From assembly GCA_028285585.1 (NCBI GenBank), contig JANQOU010000013.1:91180-155179 (forward strand): DNA of 64,000 bases. The letters are read 5' to 3'. A model generated the notes under the pieces. That model saw only the letters and a list, made by a program, of their open reading frames with translations, was not told the origin of the DNA and did no database searches. Source of the stretch: Acidimicrobiia bacterium (lineage in GTDB: Bacteria > Actinomycetota > Acidimicrobiia > Spongiisociales > ZC4RG35). Of the stretch, positions 44,718 through 52,730 are shown piece by piece (position 1 is the stretch's first letter; every line of letters starts with the position of its first letter). The position numbers were made by a program, and so were the translations under genes.

Positions 44718-44748
44718 ACGGTAGACAGGCTGTGAGGCGGGTTACCGT
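44718..44748. promoter_or_regulatory. Divergent TACCGT promoters
   Basis: Minus strand: TACCGT (44723-44718), seven bases before the hydratase GTG. Plus strand: TACCGT (44743-44748), six bases before the GTG of the 37-residue membrane protein. The same hexamer is on both strands. Confidence 0.5.
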
Positions 44749-44754
44749 TTCCAC

Positions 44755-44868
44755 GTGGGTTTCAATCCGTTTCGCCCCCAGGATCGATCTGTACTGGACA
44801 TCGTGATGGTGGTGCTGGCGATTCTTGCCACCGCAGCGGTCATCGCATGGGCTCTGCTCTCGACGTAA
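44755..44868 (+). CDS. 37-aa small membrane protein
   Basis: Very short gene: GTG start, TAA stop, 37 residues. The N-terminus is polar/basic (VGFNPFRPQDRS) and the rest is one hydrophobic helix (MVVLAILATAAVIAWALL). It is a predicted single-pass inner-membrane peptide with its N-terminus in the cytoplasm. Support for being real: TACCGT six bases before the start, a 22-base overlap with the next gene, and a composition unlike a random frame. I recall similar NPFR-beginning small membrane proteins in other actinobacteria, but this is not verified here. Function unknown. Confidence 0.55.
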   Translation: MGFNPFRPQDRSVLDIVMVVLAILATAAVIAWALLST

Positions 44869-45062
44869 CCGTCAGCCCGATACAGCCCTATCAGGCGCTC
44901 AAGGAGTACCTGTGCCCGGGATGCGAAGGAGTTATCCCTGCTGGTACGTATCACCTGGTGGTCGTGCCTGACGAGGAGCCCGACTTGCGACGTCACTGGC
45001 ACCATGGGTGCTGGCACAAGGAACTGCGAAGACAGTTCGGGTCTCAGGCGTCGCGGCGCTGA
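44847..45062 (+). CDS. 71-aa putative zinc-binding protein
   Basis: Small conserved actinobacterial-type protein. A CPGC pair in KEYLCPGCEGVIPAG is followed 25 residues later by RRHWHHGCWHKELRR. The Cys and His residues could bind one zinc, and the basic end could contact nucleic acid. Relatives are often labelled ATP/GTP-binding without evidence. It overlaps the 37-residue gene by 22 bases, so both come from one mRNA. Its end overlaps the convergent ABC permease by 19 bases. Confidence 0.65.
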   Translation: MGSALDVTVSPIQPYQALKEYLCPGCEGVIPAGTYHLVVVPDEEPDLRRHWHHGCWHKELRRQFGSQASRR

Positions 45063-45817
45063 AGCCCCCACCAACTGGCGGCGAGGCCTACCAACATCCA
45101 CCCGGCCATCACGGCGAGTGCGTGGAGAAGCGACATCTCACCGCCCGGGATGAACCCGGAGAAGGCACCGTCGCCGGCCACATCGAAGATGCCATTTGAG
45201 GCCGCTGTGAGCGAGATCGCCTCGTAGGCGTCCACGAACGGCGCGACGATGCTGTCGACAAACGCCAAGCCAAGCGCGATGCCCATCGCGATCGCAATCG
45301 AGCGCGTGATAGCCACCGCTCCAAGGCCAATCGAGGTCCATGCGCCCGCGATCACAAGAAACTTCCAGAGAAGGCTCAGCCACTCCCCCGCTGATGGTGA
45401 GCCGATCCCGTCGGCGAACAAGAAGGTGATCACCCCCCACACCGCGGTCCCGATGACGAAAGCCAGCCATGCGGCGACGGTGAACACGACGAACCGAGAA
45501 GAGATGTGTTTCAGCTTGCGAGAGTCTCTCGTAAGACCCGTGGCCCAAACGGTGCTGGCGACCTCACCACCGAGGACCGCCGTAGCCAGAATCACAGCGA
45601 ACCACCAGGCCTGTCCGGCAACTTGTTGAGCGCCGAATATGAACGCATCGGGCCTCCCTGGCACAGGCGCACCCCCACCGGCTTCGGTCGGCAGCGCCGG
45701 CAACAACACGTAGAACAGCAAACCGATGAACGCCATGAGAAACGCCAGCAAGCCCACCATGACCGGAAAGAGTTTCCGTCTGGAGACCTTGAGGTACTCG
45801 GCATGAAGCAGACTCAT
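45044..45817 (-). CDS. ABC-2-type transporter permease
   Basis: 257-residue membrane protein with about six hydrophobic segments: VMVGLLAFLMAFIGLLFYVL near the start, then WWFAVILATAVLGG, FVVFTVAAWLAFVIGT and others. It begins SLLHAEYLKVSRRK, as many ABC-2 permeases do. Translationally coupled to the ATPase gene (ATGA overlap). Substrate unknown; probably an exporter. Confidence 0.85.
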   Translation of the reverse strand: MSLLHAEYLKVSRRKLFPVMVGLLAFLMAFIGLLFYVLLPALPTEAGGGAPVPGRPDAFIFGAQQVAGQAWWFAVILATAVLGGEVASTVWATGLTRDSRKLKHISSRFVVFTVAAWLAFVIGTAVWGVITFLFADGIGSPSAGEWLSLLWKFLVIAGAWTSIGLGAVAITRSIAIAMGIALGLAFVDSIVAPFVDAYEAISLTAASNGIFDVAGDGAFSGFIPGGEMSLLHALAVMAGWMLVGLAASWWGLQRRDA

Positions 45818-46707
45818 AGATCGCCCTCACCGGTGATCCCGAGGAACACAGACTCGAGGGTGGTCCGGGACGGAGTCACCTCACTGGGATAAATCCCTGC
45901 CTCAGCCAGCGTCCTGATGATTGCCGCTCCATCCTCACTCTCCACAGACAACGCTTCGTCGTCTTCTCTCACATCTATGCCGGACGCGCGGAGCACTTCG
46001 GCCGCTCGCTCTCGGTCGGCCACAACCACGCGCGTCCCCGCAGCACCCAGAAGGTCCTCGAGAGGGCCTTGAGTCACAAGACGGCCTTCGTCTACCACCA
46101 CGACATGGTCGGCAAGGGCTTCGATATCGGCGAGGTCGTGGCTCGACACCACAACCGTCTTCCCGTCGTCAGCGAGGGCGCGGAGCCGCGCACGGAACGC
46201 TTTTTGGCCGGCGGGGTCCAGCCCATCGAGTGGCTCATCGAGCAACAACAGCTCGGGATCACCGAGCATCGCCGCCGCCAGCGCCAGACGCTGTCGCATG
46301 CCCTTCGAGTAGCCGTCGGCACGTCTCCCCGCATCGGCAGTGAGACCGACGAAGTCGAGCATCTCATCGATCCGATCGTGACCAAAACCCAGTGTGTCGG
46401 CAGCGATCATCAAATTGACCCGGCCGGTGTGGGCCTTGATCAAGCCCGGTTCCTCGATGATGCAACCAACCCTCTTGGTGATAGTGGGAAGTTGAGCTGG
46501 GACCTCGAGGCCGAGCACGGCCACGTCACCTGAGTCGGGGCGGGTGAGCCCGAGAAGGGAGCGGAAGGTGGTGGTCTTGCCTGCTCCGTTGGGCCCGAGG
46601 AATCCTGTGATCCGGCCTGAGGGGATCTCGAAGCTGAGACCTTGTAGGGCGGTCGTTGCCCCGTAGGTCTTGTGAAGACCCTGGACTGAGATGGCGGCGG
46701 AACTCAT
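45814..46707 (-). CDS. ABC transporter ATP-binding protein
   Basis: 297-residue ATPase partner of the permease. Walker A GPNGAGKTTTF (about residue 40), signature YSKGMRQRLALAAAM in place of the usual LSGGQ, Walker B LLLLDEPLDGLDP, and the switch His in SSHDLADI. The C-terminal 75 residues form a small DrrA/CcmA-type regulatory domain. A 12-bp palindrome touches the start codon. Confidence 0.93.
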   Translation of the reverse strand: MSSAAISVQGLHKTYGATTALQGLSFEIPSGRITGFLGPNGAGKTTTFRSLLGLTRPDSGDVAVLGLEVPAQLPTITKRVGCIIEEPGLIKAHTGRVNLMIAADTLGFGHDRIDEMLDFVGLTADAGRRADGYSKGMRQRLALAAAMLGDPELLLLDEPLDGLDPAGQKAFRARLRALADDGKTVVVSSHDLADIEALADHVVVVDEGRLVTQGPLEDLLGAAGTRVVVADRERAAEVLRASGIDVREDDEALSVESEDGAAIIRTLAEAGIYPSEVTPSRTTLESVFLGITGEGDL

Positions 46708-46718
46708 GTTCTAGAACA
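46707..46718. promoter_or_regulatory. 12-bp palindrome at the ABC ATPase start
   Basis: TGTTCTAGAACA spans the first base of the ATG. It could be an operator; it is not an SOS box because the outer C/G pairs and spacing differ. Confidence 0.3.
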
Positions 46719-46741
46719 ATACGGAGGTCGGCTTCGGCGAG

Positions 46742-47065
46742 TCAAACCTGCACCCAATGAAAGTCGACGTGGGTGGTGCCCAGTCGCACGCCTACGTAGT
46801 CGACACGCTCGGCGCGGACCGATCTGGCCAGCTTCTGCACCTGCATGCGCTTCGAGACGCTTACAGCATCGATCGGGTCGTCATGGTGCCCGGTAGTGGT
46901 GCGGACCTCGACGGCCACCCTGGTCCCGCTGTCATCGGCCAGAAGGTCGATCTCACCGCCATCCACGGCAACATTGGACGCGAGGATGCGAAGCCCGTGA
47001 TCTTGGAGAAAGCGAGCGGACAGCTTCTCCCCGAAACGCCCCACTCTCGGGCGCTGGTCAGTCAG
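46742..47065 (-). CDS. yraN: YraN (UPF0102) family nuclease-like protein
   Basis: 107 residues. Endonuclease-fold core: GRFGEKLSARFLQDHG helix, then GGEIDLLADDSGTRVAVEVR, holding the E-D and E-x-R/K metal-site residues (Arg in place of the usual Lys). No ATG fits. A CTG at 47065 overlaps the DUF2469 stop as CTGA and has GGAG eight bases upstream. A GTG at 47044 would give a start just before GRFGE. Normal actinobacterial order places yraN between DUF2469 and comM; here other genes intervene. Confidence 0.85.
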   Translation of the reverse strand: MTDQRPRVGRFGEKLSARFLQDHGLRILASNVAVDGGEIDLLADDSGTRVAVEVRTTTGHHDDPIDAVSVSKRMQVQKLARSVRAERVDYVGVRLGTTHVDFHWVQV

Positions 47066-47358
47066 AGCTTCAACTCCGACTTCTCCAACTCCTCCACGTT
47101 CACATCGCGGAAGGTGAGAACCTGCACATGCTCGAGGAAACGCGCCGGCCGGAACATGTCCCAAACCCAGGCGTCTTTCATCTCGACTTCGAAATAGACG
47201 GAACCGTTGACCTCGCGCACTTCGATGTTGACGTCGTTGCACAGGTAGAACCGGCGCTCGGTCTCCACGACGTACGCGAACATCGGGAGCACATCGTGAT
47301 ACTCCTTGTAGAGATTGAGCTCTACCTCGGACTCGTAGCGTTCGAGATCCTCTTCCAT
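47062..47358 (-). CDS. DUF2469 family protein
   Basis: 98-residue conserved actinobacterial protein of unknown function, usually next to rnhB, yraN and lepB. Signatures ERYESEVELNLYKEYHDV, VVETERRFYLCNDV and DAWVWDMFRPARFLEHVQV are intact. ATG 47358 is chosen over an upstream ATG because of GAGGAGAAG directly before it. No rnhB is found beside it in this window. Confidence 0.92.
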   Translation of the reverse strand: MEEDLERYESEVELNLYKEYHDVLPMFAYVVETERRFYLCNDVNIEVREVNGSVYFEVEMKDAWVWDMFRPARFLEHVQVLTFRDVNVEELEKSELKL

Positions 47359-47436
47359 CTTCTCCTCGCCCGAAACGGACCAAGGGATCATATGACGTAT
47401 CAGGATCTAACAACTACGGGATTCCTTGGCCTTTTT

Positions 47437-48084
47437 CTAGAGACCCCCGAAGTTGTCGAGCGGCCAGATGGTCACGAAGGCACGACCTATGAGATCGTCG
47501 TAGGCGATCGTGCCGAAACGACGGCTGTCGAAGCTGAACTGACGGTTGTCCCCCATCACGAAAACCTCTTCGGGGCCCACCGTGAACGGACCGGCGTCCG
47601 GCATGACGGCGTCCGGAGGAAGGTAAGGCTCCTCGATCTCTACGCCGTCGACGATCACGTGATTGCCCCTGATCACGATGGTCTCGCCAGGCAAGCCGAC
47701 CACTCGCTTGATCAAGTCGTCACGTCCCCTGGTCCGCACTCCAACGGCCTCGAGAACGGAGCGAACCACCGCTTCTGGGATGGTCTCCTCGACCTCGGGT
47801 TGCGCAGGATCCGTGAAGACGACGATGTCTCCCCTTGCCGGCTCACTCCAGTTGTAAGCCAGCTTGTTGACCATGACCCGGTCGTTGACCTCGATGGTGG
47901 GAAGCATGGACTCCGACGGGATCCAGAAAGGCTGAACGAGAAAGGTCTTGATGACGACCGCTATGACCAGGGCCGTAAGAAGAAGACCTGGGAGTTCGGC
48001 CCAGAACGAACGTCGTCGCTTGTGTTCAGGACCCTCCAGCTCGGTGGCGGTCAGGTCACTGTCCGGGGGGTCGAGCGAGGTCAG
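47437..48084 (-). CDS. lepB: Signal peptidase I, with CTG start
   Basis: Membrane serine protease that removes signal peptides, 215 residues. One membrane segment ([20 protein letters not shown]) precedes the catalytic Ser in IPSESMLPT. The catalytic Lys is in [11 protein letters not shown], and box E is [11 protein letters not shown]. Between the upstream in-frame stop and the SESM Met there is no ATG, GTG or TTG, and starting at that Met would remove the catalytic Ser and the membrane anchor. The CTG at 48084 overlaps the rplS stop (CTGA) and has AAGGAG eight bases upstream, so it is the most likely start. Confidence 0.9.
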   Translation of the reverse strand: MTSLDPPDSDLTATELEGPEHKRRRSFWAELPGLLLTALVIAVVIKTFLVQPFWIPSESMLPTIEVNDRVMVNKLAYNWSEPARGDIVVFTDPAQPEVEETIPEAVVRSVLEAVGVRTRGRDDLIKRVVGLPGETIVIRGNHVIVDGVEIEEPYLPPDAVMPDAGPFTVGPEEVFVMGDNRQFSFDSRRFGTIAYDDLIGRAFVTIWPLDNFGGL

Positions 48085-48425
48085 TCGCGCAACTCCTTGA
48101 TGCGAGCCGACTTGCCGACCCGATCGCGGAGGTAGTACAGCTTCGACCTGCGGACATCACCGCGACGAACGACTTCGATCTTGGAGAGGATGGGAGCGTT
48201 GACCGGGAAAACGCGCTCCACCCCGACGCCAAAGCTCAGCTTCCGCACTGTGAACGATGCCCGGGGACCGGAGCCATTGCGAGCGATGACGACACCTTCG
48301 AACACCTGCACTCGCTCACGACCACCCTCGACCACGCGGACGTGCACTTTGACGCTGTCGCCGGCGCGAAACTCGGGGATGTCGTGGCGGACGTGCGCGC
48401 TCTCTACTGCTTGAAGATCGTTCAT
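48081..48425 (-). CDS. rplS: 50S ribosomal protein L19
   Basis: 114 residues, normal. Signatures [20 protein letters not shown] and [21 protein letters not shown] are present; ends near [13 protein letters not shown] has AGGAG six bases upstream. Its stop is shared with the proposed lepB CTG. Confidence 0.97.
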   Translation of the reverse strand: MNDLQAVESAHVRHDIPEFRAGDSVKVHVRVVEGGRERVQVFEGVVIARNGSGPRASFTVRKLSFGVGVERVFPVNAPILSKIEVVRRGDVRRSKLYYLRDRVGKSARIKELRD

Positions 48426-48478
48426 GGAAGACTCCTAGAGGCACCGGGAGGAATGATCGGGTGGTCCCGCGGACCCCA

Positions 48479-48484
48479 ATTGTA
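48479..48484 (-). promoter_or_regulatory. Probable -10 element of rplS-lepB
   Basis: TACAAT about 54 bases before the rplS ATG, inside the 72-base trmD-rplS gap. A GGTCC/GGACC mini-hairpin follows in the leader. Confidence 0.4.
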
Positions 48485-48497
48485 CCAAGTATCGGGT

Positions 48498-49169
48498 TCA
48501 TTGCCCATTTTCAAACAAGTCGGGCCGACGCTCCCTGGTGCGTTCCTCACGCTGGGTTTGCCGCCACTCCTCGATCCGCCCGTGATCTCCCGATAGCAGG
48601 ACTTCCGGGACCTCCTGATCGAGATAGGTGGAAGGGCGCGTGTACACCGGCTCTTCCAAGAGGCCATCACGAAACGACTCGCTCCTGGTCGAGTCGGGGT
48701 TTCCGACCACACCGGGGAGCAGCCGGGCGATGCCTTCAATAGCTGCTGCGGCTGCAACCTCTCCGCCTGCCAGGACATAGTCGCCGAGGCTGACCTCTTG
48801 GTCGACAAAGAGATCGATCACTCTCTGATCGACCCCCTCGTACCTGCCGCAGACAAAGGTGACGTCATCGCGTCCTGACCAGTCGTCCAAGGTGGCCTGC
48901 TTCATCGGCTCGCCGGCAGGCGTGAACAGGACCCGATGTGTCGACTCGAGCGGGGCAAGGATCGAGGCGAGAGGCTCGATCATCATCACCATCCCAGGGC
49001 CTCCGCCAAAGGGGGTGTCATCGAGTTGACGGTGCTTGCCCACACCGTGCTCTCTCAAGTCATGCAGCACAACATCCAACTGCCCGCCGGCGACCGCACG
49101 AGCCACTATCGAAGTGTCCAGGGGCCCTTCGAAGAACCCCGGGAACATGGTGACGACGTTGACCCTCAC
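48498..49169 (-). CDS. trmD: tRNA (guanine-37-N1)-methyltransferase
   Basis: SPOUT methyltransferase of 223 residues making m1G37. DDTPFGGGPGMVM and the knot motif CGRYEGVDQRV are present, followed by SLGDYVLAGGEVAAAAAIE; the C-terminal domain is complete. GTG 49169 lies seven bases after TACCCT (49182-49177). In many bacteria trmD directly follows rimM; here about 4.4 kb of other genes separate them. Confidence 0.96.
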   Translation of the reverse strand: MRVNVVTMFPGFFEGPLDTSIVARAVAGGQLDVVLHDLREHGVGKHRQLDDTPFGGGPGMVMMIEPLASILAPLESTHRVLFTPAGEPMKQATLDDWSGRDDVTFVCGRYEGVDQRVIDLFVDQEVSLGDYVLAGGEVAAAAAIEGIARLLPGVVGNPDSTRSESFRDGLLEEPVYTRPSTYLDQEVPEVLLSGDHGRIEEWRQTQREERTRERRPDLFENGQ

Positions 49170-49176
49170 GCCGTCG

Positions 49177-49182
49177 AGGGTA
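49177..49182 (-). promoter_or_regulatory. Leaderless -10 element of trmD
   Basis: TACCCT, seven bases before the trmD GTG. Confidence 0.45.
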
Positions 49183-49188
49183 GGACAG

Positions 49189-49395
49189 CTATGCCGGGCG
49201 GATGAACTGGATCCCGGTCTTCTTGAGAGACTCCTCCAGGGGTGCGTCGAAGTGGTGAGTCGTGTGGTGGGCTCTGAAATGATCCATGGCCCGTCGCACG
49301 GCCTCGTCCTCTCGCTCGCTCCGGTCTTTGTAAGTGCAACCCGGGATCAGGTTGTCGCAAACAAACTCGTAGACACCGGCTCTCTCCTCAGTCAT
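49189..49395 (-). CDS. DUF1059-like small protein
   Basis: 68 residues. FVCDNLIPGCTYKDRSERE and HFRAHHTTHHF match the Cys/His pattern of DUF1059 proteins. Function unknown; the Cys and His residues could bind metal. ATG 49395 follows TACGCT (49408-49403) by seven bases. It is divergent from the methyltransferase at 49463. Confidence 0.7.
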   Translation of the reverse strand: MTEERAGVYEFVCDNLIPGCTYKDRSEREDEAVRRAMDHFRAHHTTHHFDAPLEESLKKTGIQFIRPA

Positions 49396-49402
49396 CTCAT
49401 TA

Positions 49403-49455
49403 AGCGTATCTCATTGGGAACGGGCAGGCCGTCCCGAACCACTCTCAACTACGTT
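49403..49455. promoter_or_regulatory. Divergent leaderless promoters
   Basis: Minus strand: TACGCT (49408-49403), seven bases before the DUF1059 ATG. Plus strand: TACGTT (49450-49455), seven bases before the methyltransferase GTG. Confidence 0.5.
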
Positions 49456-49462
49456 CGGGGCG

Positions 49463-50068
49463 GTGGGCAAGTATCTGAGCATCGACGGCTCGATGTGGGC
49501 GCGCTATGCCGAGGGAACGGCCGGCCGCGATCCCATGCCTTTCCTCGAGGCGGCACTGAGTCGCTTTGACCCGAGCAAGGTCGGCACTGCGATCGACCTC
49601 GGCTGCGGTGCGGGCAACGAGACGATCGCCTTGCTGGAACAGGGGTGGAGTGTCCATGCGGTCGACAGTGAGCCCCGGGCCATCGAGATCCTTCAGTCGA
49701 GAACCAAGAGTGCTCTTCTCACTACCTCCGTTGGAAAGTTCCACGAAGTCGACCTGTCTGAGTCGGACCTCGTGTTTGCCTCACTCTCGCTCCCCTTCGC
49801 CGCCGAGAACCATGACCAGTCGGTGCGGTGCGCTCTGAGCGCCGTCAAACCGAGCGGCTGGTTCGTCGGGGTCTTTCTCGGGCACAACGACACCTGGTCA
49901 CCGGATCGGGACACCCACACAGTGGATCGGGACGACATCGCAGAGTTGCTCGATGGGTTCGACCCTCTGATCATCGACGAGGAGGAGTTTGACGGCCCAT
50001 ACAGCCGCGGCACCAAGCACTGGCATTGGTATGTGGTCTCGGCGCGACGGCCACCCCGAAGCAGCTAG
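49463..50068 (+). CDS. Class I SAM-dependent methyltransferase
   Basis: 201 residues. Motif I AIDLGCGAGNETIALL (about residue 43) binds SAM; the next acidic residue is in VHAVDSEPRAI. It resembles small tellurite-methyltransferase-like proteins, but the acceptor is unknown. A GTG start with TACGTT seven bases upstream. The stop overlaps the convergent lipoprotein gene by four bases. Confidence 0.78.
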   Translation: MGKYLSIDGSMWARYAEGTAGRDPMPFLEAALSRFDPSKVGTAIDLGCGAGNETIALLEQGWSVHAVDSEPRAIEILQSRTKSALLTTSVGKFHEVDLSESDLVFASLSLPFAAENHDQSVRCALSAVKPSGWFVGVFLGHNDTWSPDRDTHTVDRDDIAELLDGFDPLIIDEEEFDGPYSRGTKHWHWYVVSARRPPRSS

Positions 50069-51471
50069 GGCTGACAGGCCGCCGTTGGCTTTTCTCCCGG
50101 CAGATACACCGCTTGTTGCCCACCGGCGTTCAATACAACCATGGGGTCAGGCTCCTGGATGAGCTCGATTTCAAGATCAATCAGACCGTCAACGGCGAGA
50201 GCAGCCCATGAACCCGGAATCTCGGAGTCGGGCGCCAGATGCCAGCCGACGCCATTCACCTCTCCGAGATAGTTCAGGTCACAGTCAGAGGGGACGATCA
50301 ACTGCCACGGAAAGCCAGGCTCCATCACGAGCGGCATGCCGGTCGCCACCCTGGGCCGATCAAGTTCGATCACTCTGGTGTCGGTGTCACCAAGGGAAGA
50401 GCCCGGTGTGCGCAGATCAGCCGAGACTTCCAGGGCTTGAGAGTCATACTCCGAGCCCGCCCAGCGCACCGGCGGAGGTGGCAGAAGCGTCCGCTCAACA
50501 CCGACCAAGAAGGTTCGTGGGTTGCCATCTGAGGTGCACGACTGGGCGATGGTGATATCACGAATCTCCGGGAGAATCCTGTCGGGTGTGATGAGAACAC
50601 CATCGAACCGCTGGTCCGGGCAAGACCCACTGTGCAAGACCGGGAAGGCAACAGCGACGTACGTCTCGAAGTCGAGAGTCGCGGCAAGTCCCTCGAACCC
50701 CATAGCAAACCACAGGTCTTCAGTTGCCTGCTGATCGGTCATCACCACAGGTGTCCCCGACTCCGGCCAGCCACCGACCACGCCGAGGAAGACCCATCCT
50801 TCACCCTCTTCCACTTGGGGTGACTGGTCATACTCCGTCGGGTCGAGACCCATGAGACAGTACGGAGCGTCTCCGGCGACCGTAGCCGCGACGTCAACGT
50901 TTTCTCGAGTGAGGAGGCCGACAAAGATCTCGACACGTCCCCAGATCTCTTGGTAATTCATGGCATGCATGTCCTCAGGCAGCTGGGCATCGATCTCAGA
51001 TGCCATTTGCCCGAGTTCATCGCGCGTGTAAGGCAACTCGATGGCAACCACACCGTCATCGGGGAACTCGGCCTCCAACAGCTTCTGGACCTCCGAGACA
51101 TCGACACCCACGAAACCGGCGCTGACCCAGCCGTAGCGATCTCGATCCGTCCAAACCGTCTCAAAGCCAGGGAGTCCTGAAGCAAACCTCCGAACCTCGT
51201 CGGTCGGTGAGTTGTTTCCCACGTACACCGGAGTGTCCCGATACCAGTCATCCGGTGCCGCTGGCCAGGGCTCGTCGTAATCGCAGATTGGGTAATCGAC
51301 GTCGACCCCGGAGGGAACCGAGGATGAGGTTGTCGTCCCTGCCGGCTGGATCGAAGCTGTAGTGGGAACGGGCGACGAGTCGAGAGGCGGTGTCTCGGCA
51401 TTCTGCCCCGGGACAGGGCTACATGCGGCCAGAGTCAATGCGATCGGTAGCAATGTCTGCCGAAGCCTCAT
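50065..51471 (-). CDS. Predicted lipoprotein of unknown function
   Basis: 468 residues. The signal peptide ends in a lipobox (LTLAAC, Cys17). A Pro/Thr/Ser-rich linker of about 35 residues follows, as in many actinobacterial surface lipoproteins. The rest is a soluble domain with a few Cys residues (CDYDEPW, CLMGLDP, CPDQRF, CTSDG, CDLNYLG) that could form disulfides. I recognise no family. ATG has GGAG six bases upstream. The thiolase gene lies 40 bases upstream on the same strand. Confidence 0.6.
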   Translation of the reverse strand: MRLRQTLLPIALTLAACSPVPGQNAETPPLDSSPVPTTASIQPAGTTTSSSVPSGVDVDYPICDYDEPWPAAPDDWYRDTPVYVGNNSPTDEVRRFASGLPGFETVWTDRDRYGWVSAGFVGVDVSEVQKLLEAEFPDDGVVAIELPYTRDELGQMASEIDAQLPEDMHAMNYQEIWGRVEIFVGLLTRENVDVAATVAGDAPYCLMGLDPTEYDQSPQVEEGEGWVFLGVVGGWPESGTPVVMTDQQATEDLWFAMGFEGLAATLDFETYVAVAFPVLHSGSCPDQRFDGVLITPDRILPEIRDITIAQSCTSDGNPRTFLVGVERTLLPPPPVRWAGSEYDSQALEVSADLRTPGSSLGDTDTRVIELDRPRVATGMPLVMEPGFPWQLIVPSDCDLNYLGEVNGVGWHLAPDSEIPGSWAALAVDGLIDLEIELIQEPDPMVVLNAGGQQAVYLPGEKPTAACQP

Positions 51472-51510
51472 ACTCCACTCCGACGTTGTGAACCCGTAAC
51501 CGGTTCCCGC

Positions 51511-52674
51511 CTAGTTGAGGCGCTCGACGATCATCGCCATTCCCTGCCCGCCGCCGACACACATCGTCTCCAGGCCATAGGTCCCATCAAGAGCCCGTAG
51601 ATCGTTGAGCAAGGTGCCCATGATCCGGGCGCCGGTCATCCCGAACGGATGACCCAGGGCTATGGCGCCACCGTGAGGGTTGAGCTTCTCCATTTCGATG
51701 CCTAGCTGATCGACGCAGGCCAGCACCTGGGCAGCGAACGCCTCGTTGAGCTCGACGACATCAATGTCATCGAGAGTCATCCCGGCCTGGGCGAGAACTT
51801 TCTCCACGGCAAAGACGGGGCCCATGCCCATGTACTCAGGCTCGAGCCCGGCCACAGACGAGGCGACGATCCTGGCCAATGGGTCCAGGCCCAACTCGGA
51901 GGCCCGCTGATCGGACATCACCAGGACGGCCGCGGCTCCATCGTTGAGTGGGCATGAGTTGCCGGCCGTGACCGTCCCGTCCTGGTCAAAGGCGGCAGGG
52001 AGTGCAGCCAGCTTCTCCAGAGTGGTGTTCGGGCGCGGCCCGTCATCGTCTTTGATCAAGCGGCCGTCCGGCACTTCGATCGGCGTGATCTCCCAGTCGA
52101 AGAACCCGTTCTTCTGAGCTTCGACGGCCCGGTCCTGAGAGCGCTTTCCGAACTCATCCTGGCGCTCACGGGTGATGCCGTGCTTCTTGGCAACGTTCTC
52201 GGCGGTGTTGCCCATCGGGATGTAGACGTTGTTGATGAAGTCGTCACGGGAGTCGTCGATGAACCTGGGGTTGAGGTCGTCCATGTCGAACCCTTTGCCG
52301 TACGTGCGCGACACGGCTTCAGCTCCCGCAGCGACATAGGTGTGGCCCTCGCCGCCTTTGATGGCGTGATATGCCATGCGGATGGTCTGAAGGGAGCTGG
52401 CGCAATACCGATTGACCGTGGTCGCAGGCACCGAGTCGGGCATGCCGCCGAGCAGCGACGCCGGTCTGGCGAAGTTGAAGCTCTGCTCGTGATGGGTGAG
52501 CCCGCACCCGACCATCACGTCTTCAACCGATGACCGGTCTACCGCCGGCACTTTGTCCATGAGCGCGTTGATAGCGAAGCCGGCCAAGTCATCTGCCCTC
52601 ACATCGATGAGAGAGCCTTTGTATGCCCGCCCTATAGGAGTTCGGGCGGTTGCGACAATCACTGCCTCGGGCAT
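51511..52674 (-). CDS. Acetyl-CoA acyltransferase (thiolase)
   Basis: 387-residue thiolase of the FadA type. The nucleophilic Cys is in NRYCASSLQ (about residue 89). NEAFA, GGAIALGHPFGMTGAR and the second Cys in CVGGGQG complete the active site. Beta-oxidation is more likely than biosynthesis from the sequence style; not certain. ATG has GAGGA seven bases upstream; TAGGTT (52707-52702) is a likely -10. Confidence 0.92.
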   Translation of the reverse strand: MPEAVIVATARTPIGRAYKGSLIDVRADDLAGFAINALMDKVPAVDRSSVEDVMVGCGLTHHEQSFNFARPASLLGGMPDSVPATTVNRYCASSLQTIRMAYHAIKGGEGHTYVAAGAEAVSRTYGKGFDMDDLNPRFIDDSRDDFINNVYIPMGNTAENVAKKHGITRERQDEFGKRSQDRAVEAQKNGFFDWEITPIEVPDGRLIKDDDGPRPNTTLEKLAALPAAFDQDGTVTAGNSCPLNDGAAAVLVMSDQRASELGLDPLARIVASSVAGLEPEYMGMGPVFAVEKVLAQAGMTLDDIDVVELNEAFAAQVLACVDQLGIEMEKLNPHGGAIALGHPFGMTGARIMGTLLNDLRALDGTYGLETMCVGGGQGMAMIVERLN

Positions 52675-52718
52675 TTATCAATCCTCGGTCGAATGCCCGC
52701 CAACCTAGCGACGCGTCT

Positions 52719-52724
52719 TACGCT
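52719..52724 (+). promoter_or_regulatory. Leaderless -10 element of the lipoprotein at 52731
   Basis: TACGCT, six bases before ATG 52731; it faces the thiolase promoter on the other strand. Confidence 0.45.
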
Positions 52725-52730
52725 GACGGG

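Noticed and set aside
46707..46718. TGTTCTAGAACA as an SOS box
   Set aside because: It lacks the CGAAC-N4-GTTCG outline; the half-sites abut with the wrong spacing.
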